From: an uncultured Psychroserpens sp.
GTDB lineage: Bacteria > Bacteroidota > Bacteroidia > Flavobacteriales > Flavobacteriaceae
Reading direction: 5' to 3'
Length of the DNA stretch: 64,000 nt
NCBI RefSeq assembly: GCF_947492715.1
Contig: NZ_CANLNS010000001.1
Location: 868,001-932,000 of the forward strand
The stretch's first letter is position 1; each line of letters opens with the position of its first letter. Below, one piece after another: positions 9,323-17,342 of this stretch. Both the position numbers and the translations under genes were made by a program. The notes beneath the pieces were generated by a model. The model was not told the origin of the DNA. It did not search any database and worked only from the letters and a program-made list of their open reading frames with translations.

Positions 9323-9336
9323 ATTATTTACATTTG
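9306..9336 (+). promoter_or_regulatory. Candidate Bacteroidota sigma-A promoter for the 9428 regulator
   Basis: TTG at 9306-9308 and TACATTTG at 9329-9336 match the Bacteroidota -33 (TTG) and -7 (TANNTTTG) elements with a 20-nt spacer. The -33 element lies inside the second repressor dyad, so repressor binding would block it. Confidence 0.4.
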
Positions 9337-9427
9337 TTACAACTAAAGAGCAAATATATGCAACATTTTGAAATTATTCTAAATACATTTCATCTTTTTA
9401 ATTATAAATTTAAGTAAGCCGCCAACC

Positions 9428-10096
9428 ATGACCAAACAAAAAAACGCCCTTATTATTGAGCAGGAACCTCTTATTTCGTTTTCTATTGAAGAAGCTCTTA
9501 GACGCGTAGCTGAACTTAACCAAGGAATTAGCTTTAAACCAAAATGTTTAAACTCTTATAAGTTAGCTTGCGATGAAATTATATCAAAAAAACAGTTTGA
9601 TCTTGTGTTTATAAGTATAGACATTGAATCAAAAGATCATGAAAAATTACAGTACATAAAAGACATGATGAAACTGTTTAAGGCATCAAATGATCATGTA
9701 CAATTCTTAATGCTTACATCTCATCAAGACAACTATATGATTGCACACACGATTAAAACACTTGATCCTGATGCGGTTTTATTAAAAAAAGACGTATCCT
9801 TCAATGATTTACTAAAAGCCATTGAAAGCGTTATCAATAGCGTTCCTTTTTATAGTAAATCTGTTTTAAGAATGTTACGTTCTCGTATAACAAGTGATAT
9901 TCCACTTGACCAAAGAGACAGGCTTATTTTACACCACCTCTCAAAAGGAGTGAGAACTAAAGACCTTTCAGAGCTTGTTCACCTATCTAATAGCGGAATA
10001 GAAAGTAGAAAACGCAATCTAAAACGACTCTTTGATGTAGAACAAAAAAATGACCGTTTCCTATTAGAACAAGCTCGAATAAAAGGATTTATCTAG
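9428..10096 (+). CDS. LuxR-type regulator with pseudo-receiver domain
   Basis: A 222-aa protein with residues 1-130 receiver-like and ~155-222 a LuxR/NarL-type HTH. The start ATG gives MTKQKNALII, matching the start of the paralogue at 25396. Compared with that paralogue, the acidic-pocket Asp12 is Gln and the phospho-acceptor Asp66 is Ser63 (LVFIS), while the switch Lys (LLKKD) is kept. It is therefore probably phosphorylation-independent. It is very similar to the truncated gene at the window start, with the same C-terminal GFI. It follows the repressor operator region, so it may be repressor-controlled. Confidence 0.85.
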   Translation: MTKQKNALIIEQEPLISFSIEEALRRVAELNQGISFKPKCLNSYKLACDEIISKKQFDLVFISIDIESKDHEKLQYIKDMMKLFKASNDHVQFLMLTSHQDNYMIAHTIKTLDPDAVLLKKDVSFNDLLKAIESVINSVPFYSKSVLRMLRSRITSDIPLDQRDRLILHHLSKGVRTKDLSELVHLSNSGIESRKRNLKRLFDVEQKNDRFLLEQARIKGFI

Positions 10097-10261
10097 TATT
10101 TGAATTAATTTGTAAATAAATTGTAGTTAAAGCAAATGGCTATACTTTAAACATATATAAATTCAAACAGTAAAGCATAATACTTTAAAATATCAAGTTT
10201 AAACCTTTACCGCTTTATCTGAGAAGCCTCTATTTTGTTTGCCTAATTTTATTACGGCAAT

Positions 10262-11527
10262 ATGAGAACATCGTGGGATACTTCAATCAAACATCTCGTA
10301 AAACACGGATTGTTAAACGACCTGTTATCTACTGATCAAATATCTAGCATTCCAAGTTCTAATTTATCTCGCTGGAAAAATGAACCAGATGATAAATACG
10401 CATTTTCTGAAATTAATCAAATCATAAAAAAAGAGATTGAATTCATTAAACGAATGAATCAATCTTCAAAAATTAAGAAAATAAATGAAAGCTACTTTAA
10501 GTTAGCTGATACCTTTCATCATGTGGTATCTAATATTAAAGGTGTAACATCCTTACTTAAAAATCAGAAAGAACTCATTGTAAATACTATCAACGCTCTA
10601 AAAGATATCATCCCAATAAATAACGCCCTAAAACTATTTAACATCTCAAGAAGTACTTTTGAAAACTATAAATCTATCGTGATTCATAAATGTAACGCTT
10701 CTTATTTCAAATGGTGTGTTAAACGACTTTCTAATCAACTATTACCAAAAGAAGTTGAAACTATTAAAGTATATATGGAAAATGAGGTTTATAAACACTG
10801 GTCAAAATCTTCTATCTATTTAAAGGCCTTACGTGATGAAAATTTAAAATGTGCAATGACGACGTTTTATAAATACTGTCGTTTACTTGGATTTAAAAAT
10901 AGACCAAGAAAACGAAAATCTGATGGTTATAACCCTATTAAAACATCTAAACCAAATGAACTCTGGTGTGCTGATGTTACTATTTTTAAAACTGCAGATA
11001 CCTCAAAACATTACATTCATTTCTTAATAGATCATTTCTCTAAATATATTATTGGTTACAAAATTTGTTCTAGTCCGTCTTCCAATGCTATTAAAGAACT
11101 GCTTGATAAGGCCTACCAAATACATAAACCTTATAAACTACAATTCTTAACTGATGGTGGAAGTGAAAATGTTAATACAACTGTGTCTAATTTTATAAAT
11201 AATCCCGAAATTCCTATTGAACATTTTATCGCCCAAAAAGATGTAATCTTTTCCAATTCTATGGTTGAAGCGCTTAACAAAGTCATTAAACATCAATTTC
11301 TATTTCCTAAGGATATTGCTAATTCAAATCAGCTCAATAAAATCTTAAATAAATCTGTCGAAATTTATAATCATATACGACCACAAATGAGTCTAGGTGG
11401 TAACTCGCCACAAGAAACGTTTAATGGAATTACTATCGATATTTCCAAATACACTCAAAATTTCAATGAACATAAAACTTTAAGAAGACAACTTAACAAG
11501 AAAAACATCTGTAATGTATGTTTATAG
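10262..11527 (+). CDS. DDE transposase, IS3-like integrase core
   Basis: A 421-aa single-ORF transposase. The C-terminal rve domain has Asp238 (WCADVTIF), Asp298 (LTDGGSEN) and Glu336 (MVEALNKVIK), giving D-59-D-37-E spacing, close to IS3-type enzymes. It ends with the usual HIRPQMSLGGNSPQE region. The N-terminal half is helical and HTH-like (NNALKLFNISRSTFENY). I could not find terminal inverted repeats or a target duplication in 10097-10261 or 11528-11616, so I do not define an IS element. It sits beside an Rhs remnant, as transposases often do at Rhs loci. Confidence 0.85.
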   Translation: MRTSWDTSIKHLVKHGLLNDLLSTDQISSIPSSNLSRWKNEPDDKYAFSEINQIIKKEIEFIKRMNQSSKIKKINESYFKLADTFHHVVSNIKGVTSLLKNQKELIVNTINALKDIIPINNALKLFNISRSTFENYKSIVIHKCNASYFKWCVKRLSNQLLPKEVETIKVYMENEVYKHWSKSSIYLKALRDENLKCAMTTFYKYCRLLGFKNRPRKRKSDGYNPIKTSKPNELWCADVTIFKTADTSKHYIHFLIDHFSKYIIGYKICSSPSSNAIKELLDKAYQIHKPYKLQFLTDGGSENVNTTVSNFINNPEIPIEHFIAQKDVIFSNSMVEALNKVIKHQFLFPKDIANSNQLNKILNKSVEIYNHIRPQMSLGGNSPQETFNGITIDISKYTQNFNEHKTLRRQLNKKNICNVCL

Positions 11528-11548
11528 ATTGAAGAACCTTTTAAAAGT

Positions 11549-11580
11549 AAAAGCAACATCAAAAAATTGAAATTGCTTTT
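11549..11580 (+). terminator. Terminator-like hairpin after the transposase
   Basis: Stem AAAAGCAA / TTGCTTTT with a 16-nt loop, followed by TTAATT. A second overlapping pairing (ACATCAA / TTGATGT) extends to about 11590. Confidence 0.5.
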
Positions 11581-11616
11581 TAATTGATGTTCTTATTTCA
11601 AAACACAACATTATAA

Positions 11617-12009
11617 CTATCTTATTCTCAATACAATCCCATTTATGGGACGCTTTATTTTAAAATAGCTATGTAGATTGCACGGCACAACAGATGCCCC
11701 TGCATTATTTATGAGCTGTTTAGCAGGTTCTGTATTTCCAAATTTAGCTGAATAAAAAGCAAAACCAATAATTTTTATACTATTTATATAACTATTTACC
11801 TTTCTTACGGTAGCTATACTTTGAAGTTCACTTTCTGATTTTGAATCAGTTAAATCAGTTCCTCCTGGGGTTGTCATTTTTCCTTCTAACCCCTCCACTT
11901 CAACTTTCCATATAGGATTGTTAGATGCAAATTGATAGTTAGACTGATAAAAGTAATCTTCGGTAATTGGATCTGAGCCAAAGAATCTTCCTAAAGTAGG
12001 ATCTGCGAT
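11617..12009 (-). pseudogene. Remnant of an Rhs protein C-terminus (core end + toxin tip)
   Basis: Reading the minus strand from an in-frame stop at 12010-12012, the sequence gives IADPTLGRFFGSDPITEDYF, then YQFASNNPIWKVEVEGLEG. This is the end of an Rhs core of a different type from the three cores at 12-19 kb. It continues into an ~85-aa tail ending ...INGIVLRIR. Everything 5' of the core end is missing, so it cannot be made as an Rhs protein. No immunity gene could be recognised next to it. It appears to be the oldest displaced tip of the locus. Confidence 0.75.
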
Positions 12010-12074
12010 TTAAGAAACCTAGGTTTTAAGAACTCTAAGAGGTTTTGTCTTTTGCTAATATATCAATGAACATA

Positions 12075-12114
12075 GAAAACCAATAATTAAATCTTACTTT
12101 AACTATTGGTTTTC
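12075..12114 (-). terminator. Hairpin downstream of the first orphan immunity gene
   Basis: Perfect 11-bp inverted repeat GAAAACCAATA / TATTGGTTTTC with an 18-nt loop, located past the stop of the 12171-12461 gene. The right arm is also part of the repeat shared with 16995-17067. Confidence 0.4.
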
Positions 12115-12168
12115 AATTATTTATAATCACGAATTAATCCATGACCTTTTTTACAACACTACCGACAT
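12095..12168. repeat. ~70-bp repeat following an immunity gene (copy A)
   Basis: Begins ACTTTAACTATTGGTTTTCA and ends TTTTTTACAACACTACC. It matches 16995-17067 over its length with scattered substitutions. Both copies sit directly downstream of an Rhs immunity gene. Confidence 0.65.
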
Positions 12169-12170
12169 TA

Positions 12171-12461
12171 TCAACTTAAACTTAAATGACCAGAGCAATT
12201 ATCATTAATGACATCTATAATATCAAATAAAAAATCTTTTTGCTCCTCTTTTAAACCTTTGTCATCCAAAAGTTTCAATAAGAATGAATCTTTAAAATCA
12301 AATACATCACCCCCATTAGATTTATAACTTCTTAAATCGTTGATTAGAAAATAAAACTCGGTCTGTTTTCTTGCTTTTTCTCCTGGTGAGTAAATATAAT
12401 TATAGAAATTATTTAGTGTTCTTTTAACTCTAAATTCCAGTTCTTGTCTTGTGACTTTCAT
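12171..12461 (-). CDS. Putative immunity protein of orphan Rhs module 1
   Basis: A 96-aa, charged, apparently all-helical cytoplasmic protein without a signal peptide, starting 15 nt after the orphan toxin ORF. I do not recognise the family. The immunity assignment rests only on position: in Rhs loci the small gene directly after each toxin tip normally neutralises it. A cytoplasmic location fits an ADP-ribosyltransferase-like toxin acting in the cytoplasm. A diverged repeat and hairpin follow its stop. Confidence 0.6.
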   Translation of the reverse strand: MKVTRQELEFRVKRTLNNFYNYIYSPGEKARKQTEFYFLINDLRSYKSNGGDVFDFKDSFLLKLLDDKGLKEEQKDFLFDIIDVINDNCSGHLSLS

Positions 12462-12476
12462 ATTTTTAATTAATAT

Positions 12477-14213
12477 TTATTTTTTTGTGACATGTTGTGT
12501 CCATAATGGTCTTGTAATTTCTAATAAAGCCTTATAACTACTATATAGCATATTAGACGCTGGTGCTATAGAAACATGTGCGCCATGATCATTGACAGCT
12601 ATAAGCCCCAAAGGTATGTGTTGTATTTTAATTTTAAAAACAGTCAATCCTCTACCCATAACACTAGTAGGATTCAAATTAGCCGACATACCAGGAACAT
12701 GACCATTTCCCTCAGATGGTCTAAAATTAACCCTTCCATTTGAGTCAACTCTAATATCAACCACTTGAGCTGTAGGGTGGAACTGTGTTCTAACTCCTAG
12801 TTTTGAACCAGATTCACCTAAAGAAGGCAAACCATCAGAATCTGTTTTCATCGCTCTATATACATAAATATTAGCATGATCCTCATCGGATGGATCATAC
12901 GGTGATGGTTCAGCCGCTGAATCGCCCTCCAATAAAGCCATACTACCTAATGCAGTAGCCATTGTAAGAGCTCTAAATAGCATTGATTTAATACCAGTGC
13001 CCACTGCACCTCCTCCGCCAGGAATAACTCGGAATGGTGGCGGTGGTGGTGGTGCTAATACAGGAGCACCAGATTGCTTTGATTTCTTTTCATTACAGGT
13101 TTCAGGACATTTTGAGCAATCATCACATTGACCAACACTTTCATTCGTGTTATTTTTGTTTTTATTATTATTAGCAACGGCCATTCCACCATCATATGTG
13201 TCAAATGCACCATTACCTTCTACAAATCTTTGTCTATGAATTTCCGCATTATAATCGTTGCTATCAGCACCACTAGGATCAGCATAATAAATAGGATTGT
13301 TATCAAAAGCACTATAAGTAGACTTTGAGAAGTGCGTCACAGGGTCAATAGCTGTCCATCTAGCAATAGCAGGATCATATTGACGTAAATCCATCTCATA
13401 CCAATCCACACCTAGAGACTCTTCAAGTTCCATACCATTATACTTAAACTTACTCGCTACAGAATTTGAGTTCGCACTCACCACGTCATTATACCCTTTA
13501 TGTTTGAGTCCAAAGGGATAGTAGTTGTTTTCTTCTAGTATTTCTAAAGCTCCTGTAGTCACACTCACATGGTCTACATAAAAAGAGGTTAAACTGCTGG
13601 TATTGGTATTGTCTTTATCTATTCTTAAGGTTAATCTATTGGCTGCATTAACCGTATAAGTATAACTATGTGTTCCCGTTTGTAAGTTGGCATCCATGGT
13701 ATTCCAACTCAAATGATTACCATTAGCATCTAACTCTTGGAAATACAATCTTACATTAGATAGCGTATTTCCCTTATCAAATACCAGTGTAATATCTAGG
13801 ACATCCCCTGGTGAGACTGTTAAATTTGGAAGTTCATTTCTAATCCCTTCATAAGCTGAATTTACATCTACTTTTAGTGTCCCATTAGTAAGCTCAGAGG
13901 TTACCGCACCATTATGTACCCAACCATTATAACTGTTGGTTAAATCACTATCTAAGATATCTTGGTAGCTGTCGTTAGGATCAGAGTAGCTTAGTCTTAT
14001 ATTGCCTCGCCTCGCGCCAGCTGGCTCATTCGCTAAAAATGTCCACTGGACATTTTTTAAACGCTCTGCCCTATACTGATACACATACTCATAACTCACA
14101 CCATTAGGTTCTACATAACCCTCTGGGTGTGAGAAGAACTTTAATACACTATTCTCATAGATGTAGTTCCCCGCATATTCGGTTGTTGTCATGTTGCCAT
14201 TATCGTTGACCAC
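12477..14213 (-). pseudogene. Orphan Rhs module 1: core fragment + ADP-ribosyltransferase-like toxin tip
   Basis: Homology with the full Rhs gene runs from 14240 down to about 13495 (through YYPFGLKHKGYN) and then diverges. There is no signal peptide, DUF6443 or YD shell. The ORF only opens with an internal GTG, so it is probably silent unless recombined into the full gene. Residues ~255-313 are a module-specific core end (DNNPIYYADPSGAD). The tip (~314-578) has a Pro-rich segment (PPPPPP) and a C-terminal domain (YVYRAMKTDSDGLP ... GMSAN ... HVSIAPASNMLYSSYKALL). This resembles Tse2-like ADP-ribosyltransferase toxins found on other Rhs proteins; this is pattern recognition, not a search. A palindromic insertion replaces the DHLGN motif. 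Confidence 0.7.
14005..14072 (-). repeat. In-frame palindromic insertion in the orphan-1 core
   Basis: Where the full Rhs gene encodes QYKDHLGNIRLSY, this copy encodes QYRAERLKNVQWTF...GARRGNIRLSY. The inserted DNA holds a perfect palindrome, 10-bp arms AAAAATGTCC / GGACATTTTT with a 3-nt centre, at 14035-14057. The same insertion is in module 2 (16403-16469). It destroys the conserved DHLGN motif but keeps the frame. Confidence 0.8.
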
Positions 14214-14240
14214 TTTCTTTAATTTTAGACCTGTTGCGTC

Positions 14241-14530
14241 ATGCTTTTTTGGGCGTTACCCTCTTTCGCTTAAGCTACAGTGGGTCAGGTCTTCCGCTGT
14301 ATCTTTTTACAAGTTCTCGATACAATGCTCCTATTGTCGCATCACTCGAACTGACGTAAAAAGGATGCCGCTGCAACCCTTAACGCAAAGCCACACCTGT
14401 CGCTCAATATTATAAAGTTAAAAGTACAGAAAATAATCTACATGCTATTAAAAACAAAAGCCACAACTTACATTATGGCTTTTGTATTATTTAGCTTTTA
14501 GCACAAGCGTGGACACTTGCGCCAGCGAGG
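14241..14530 (-). repeat. Rhs orphan-module leader repeat (before module 1)
   Basis: About 290 bp with the same order and nearly the same sequence as 8000-8289 and 16640-16924. Reading minus: CCTCGCTGGCGCAAGTGTCC, an AAAAGCC hairpin, then a REP-like palindrome (CAGTTCGAGTGATGC...GTATCGAGAACTTG). It ends at GCATGACGC, exactly where Rhs core homology begins. It separates module 1 from the immunity gene of module 2. Confidence 0.8.
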
Positions 14531-14531
14531 G

Positions 14532-14951
14532 TCATCTAATAATATATAATCCTCTTAAATCCGGCGTGTAATGTAAATCATTAATACCTAGATCTTTTTC
14601 TTTACAAATATTAATATCTTTCTCAAATTGAACACAATTTGCTATTAAAGGCACTACTCTTACTTCTTTATTATTTATTTTCAATTTCTGATTAAAAATA
14701 GAATACAAACTTAGATTATACTCTTCTCCAACCTCAATTAAATCACTAGACTCTTTTTTTTTCAGCTTTTCAGAAATGACTTTATAGTTTAGATTTCCTT
14801 TTCTCAAATAAACAAGGTAAAAAGAACCTATTGAGTCAATTTTAAAAACTTTATAGTTTTTTTTTGAGTTTTGAATTTGATCTTTTTTTACATTTCTTGT
14901 ATCACTACCAAAGGTAAACACTATTACAATTGTGATTATTAAATACTTCAT
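14532..14951 (-). CDS. Putative exported immunity protein of orphan Rhs module 2
   Basis: A 139-aa protein with a short N-terminal hydrophobic segment (MKYLIITIVIVFTFG) consistent with export or membrane anchoring, then a Lys-rich beta-type domain with two Cys (NCVQF, NICKE). It starts 3 nt after the module 2 toxin ORF, so it is probably its immunity gene. The family is not recognised. Export would suit a toxin acting in the periplasm, such as the putative metalloprotease tip it follows. The stop lies only 2 nt from the next leader repeat. Confidence 0.6.
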   Translation of the reverse strand: MKYLIITIVIVFTFGSDTRNVKKDQIQNSKKNYKVFKIDSIGSFYLVYLRKGNLNYKVISEKLKKKESSDLIEVGEEYNLSLYSIFNQKLKINNKEVRVVPLIANCVQFEKDINICKEKDLGINDLHYTPDLRGLYIIR

Positions 14952-14954
14952 TTT

Positions 14955-16610
14955 TTAATACTTTGTCAATTTAACTGTATGAAAAATTTGATCCAAGTTT
15001 GGTCCAGTAAAGGCTCTTGTTTCATGTAGCCTAGAGAACTCAATTGCATTTTTAATATTTAGTCGTACTCCATTCTTATCGAAATAACCTAGTGTTACAT
15101 CTCCAGATTGCTTTGCTGCAGCTTCATGTGCTAAATAATATATAGCCGACGCATAATCTTCACCTCCACTTACTTGTCCGAAACCAGTTGCTTTTCCATT
15201 AGCTTGTACTAGTTTACCTCCTAAATAAGACTCTGTAATTTCGTGTAAGGTGGTTTGCCCTGGGTCATGATTAATTTTATCCATTCCACTTAACGCCGAA
15301 ACATTAATCTCTTGGAATGTTTCAACTTGATTGATTATTCCATTACCTTCTAAACTTGAATCAACTGAAGGAGGTGTAAATCCGCCCGTTATTATATTAC
15401 CCATAAATGTACCTATTAAAACCCCTGCTCCTGTTGAAATATAGTCATTATCTGTAGCCGAAACATTTACATGCACATAAGGGTCATCTATTGCATTAAC
15501 CAGCTTCTGCGCATCATCAGACAAAGTAGCTTCAGAATCAACCAAAGTATATGACAGTCTTCCATCTTTCATAGATAAATTAAGTTCTGTACTTACCGAT
15601 GCTTGTAATTCCGCCAAAGCTTCTTTAGATTTATTCCCTGTTATATCTATGGTAAACCTCCCATCTGGATCAATAAAGCTAACGGGATTATTCATCATTG
15701 AACTATAAGCTGAATAACTATAGTAATTTTCTGCTAATGGATCAATATTCATCCAGCGCCCTAAAACGGCATCATAATTTCTAAAACCAAAATCGTACCA
15801 ATCCAGTCCAAGTTCTTTATTAAGCTCTTTTCCATTATATTTATATTTACTTGCCATAGAGTTGCTATTTGAAGATACGACGACATTATAGCCTTTTTGT
15901 TTCAAGCCAAAAGGATAGTAGTTGTTTTCTTCTAGTATTTCTAATGCGCCTGTTGTGACACTCACATGGTCTACATAAAAAGAGGTTAAACTACCGGTAT
16001 TGGTATTGTCCTTATCTATTCTTAAGGTTAATCTGTTGGCTGCATTAACCGTATAGGTGTAATTATGTGTTCCTGTTTGTAAGTTGGCATCCATGGTATT
16101 CCAACTTAAATGATTACCATTAGCATCTAACTCTTGGAAATACAATCTTACATTAGATAGTGTATTACCCTTATCAAACACCAGTGTAATATCTAGCACA
16201 TCCCCTGGTGAAACTGTTAAATTTGGAAGTTCATTTCTAATCCCTTCATAAGCCGAGTTGACATCTACCCTTAGTGTTCCGTTTATAAGCTCTGAGGTGA
16301 CCGCACCATTATGTACCCAACCACTATAACTGTTGGTTAAATCACTGTCTAAAATATCTTGGTAGCTGTCGTTAGGATCAGAGTAGCTTAATCTAACATT
16401 CCCTCGCCTCGCGCCAGCTGGCTCATTCGCTAAAAATGTCCACTGGACATTTTTTAAACGCTCTGCCCTATACTGGTACACATACTCATAACTCACACCA
16501 TTTGGTTCTACATAACCCTCTGGTTGAGAAAAGAACTTTAATACACTATTCTCATAGATGTAGTTCCCCGCATATTCGGTTGTTGTCATGTTGCCATTAT
16601 CGTTGACCAC
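14955..16610 (-). pseudogene. Orphan Rhs module 2: core fragment + putative zincin-like toxin tip
   Basis: Same architecture as module 1. Homology to the full Rhs core runs from 16639 to about 15905, followed by a distinct core end (YDAVLGRWMNIDPLAENYYS, then NNPVSFIDPDGRF, to ~residue 313) and a ~238-aa tip. The tip has LHEITESY at 455-462, with His456-Glu457 and Glu460. It resembles a family of Bacteroidota Rhs tips with an HE-T-E motif, so a zinc-dependent hydrolase is possible, though a full HExxH is not seen. It lacks an N-terminus and signal peptide and begins at an internal GTG after a leader repeat, so it is probably silent. The DHLGN motif is replaced by the palindromic insertion. 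Confidence 0.7.
16403..16469 (-). repeat. In-frame palindromic insertion in the orphan-2 core
   Basis: Same insertion as 14005-14072. The palindrome AAAAATGTCC / GGACATTTTT is at 16432-16454. Confidence 0.8.
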
Positions 16611-16639
16611 TTTCTTTAATTTTAGACCTGTTGCGTCGT

Positions 16640-16924
16640 GTTTTTTTGGGGCGTTCCCCTCTTTCGCTTAAGCTACAGTGGGTCAGGTCTTACGCTGTAT
16701 CTTTTTACAAGTTCTCGATACAATGCTCCTCTCGTCGCATCACTCGAACTGACGTAAAAAGGATGCCGCTACAACCCTTAACGCGAAGCAACAGTTGTCG
16801 TTTAATGTTACCAAGTAAAAGTACAGAAAATAATCTATAAAAACTCTAAAACAAAAGCCATGACTATTATCACAGCTTTGTCTTTCTTTATTTAGCACAA
16901 GCGTGGACGCTTGCGCCAGCGAGG
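16640..16924 (-). repeat. Rhs orphan-module leader repeat (before module 2)
   Basis: About 285 bp, matching 8000-8289 and 14241-14530. The junction with Rhs core homology is at the same base, within GCGTC. It ends in TTAGCACAAGCGTGGACGCT...GCGAGG. The AAAAGCC hairpin part is the least conserved of the three copies. Confidence 0.8.
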
Positions 16925-16994
16925 TGAACTATTATGAAGAAAAGCAGTAATTTATAATTACACTTTCGTCTATGACCTAGTTTACTACACTACC

Positions 16995-17067
16995 CACTTT
17001 AACTATTGGTTTTCAAGTATTTAAAATCATGTTTTAGTCCATGTCCTTTTTTACTACACTACCTGAC
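16995..17067. repeat. ~70-bp repeat following an immunity gene (copy B)
   Basis: Matches 12095-12168. Within it, TTTACTACACTACC occurs at ~17050-17063, and a second copy of that 14-mer lies at 16981-16994 just outside. The repeated GGTAGTGTAGTAAA (minus) could be a decayed transposon end, but no transposase adjoins. Confidence 0.6.
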
Positions 17068-17088
17068 GAGAGCTAACTGAAATTGCTA

Positions 17089-17337
17089 TTATTCATACAT
17101 CTTCGCAGCATACAATATGTCTGCAAAAATTCTCCAATCAATATTTTCTGGAATAGGTAAATTCATGTTTTCATAATACCCTTCCATATCTTCTACCCAA
17201 CTTTCCATACCTTCTAAAAAGGTATTTAATTTATTGTTCTCCCAAGAGTCTCCGTTATTATAAAAGTCTTGAATAAATTGACCAATAAAGTTTAAAAAAT
17301 CTTTTTTGTCTTTTATTTTATTTATTTCCTGTTGCAT
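17089..17337 (-). CDS. DUF7660-like immunity protein of the full-length Rhs toxin
   Basis: An 82-aa acidic cytoplasmic protein starting 5 nt after the Rhs gene. Its pattern (DFLNFIGQFIQDF, WENNKLNTFLEGMESWVEDM, ...WRIFADILYAAKMYE) matches my memory of the DUF7660 family of small proteins found beside polymorphic toxins. Its acidic surface would suit binding a nucleic-acid-acting toxin. The immunity role is inferred from position. It is followed by copy B of the ~70-bp repeat. Confidence 0.7.
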   Translation of the reverse strand: MQQEINKIKDKKDFLNFIGQFIQDFYNNGDSWENNKLNTFLEGMESWVEDMEGYYENMNLPIPENIDWRIFADILYAAKMYE

Positions 17338-17342
17338 AATTT

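Noticed and set aside
8542-10096. Prophage region because of the S24 repressor
   Set aside because: No integrase, replication, packaging or structural phage genes nearby.
10097-11616. Complete insertion sequence around the DDE transposase
   Set aside because: No terminal inverted repeats or target-site duplication could be found in the flanks by eye.
7940-17067. CRISPR array or integron attC array
   Set aside because: Only three to four leader copies, about 290 bp long and kilobases apart, with no cas genes and no tyrosine integrase in the window.
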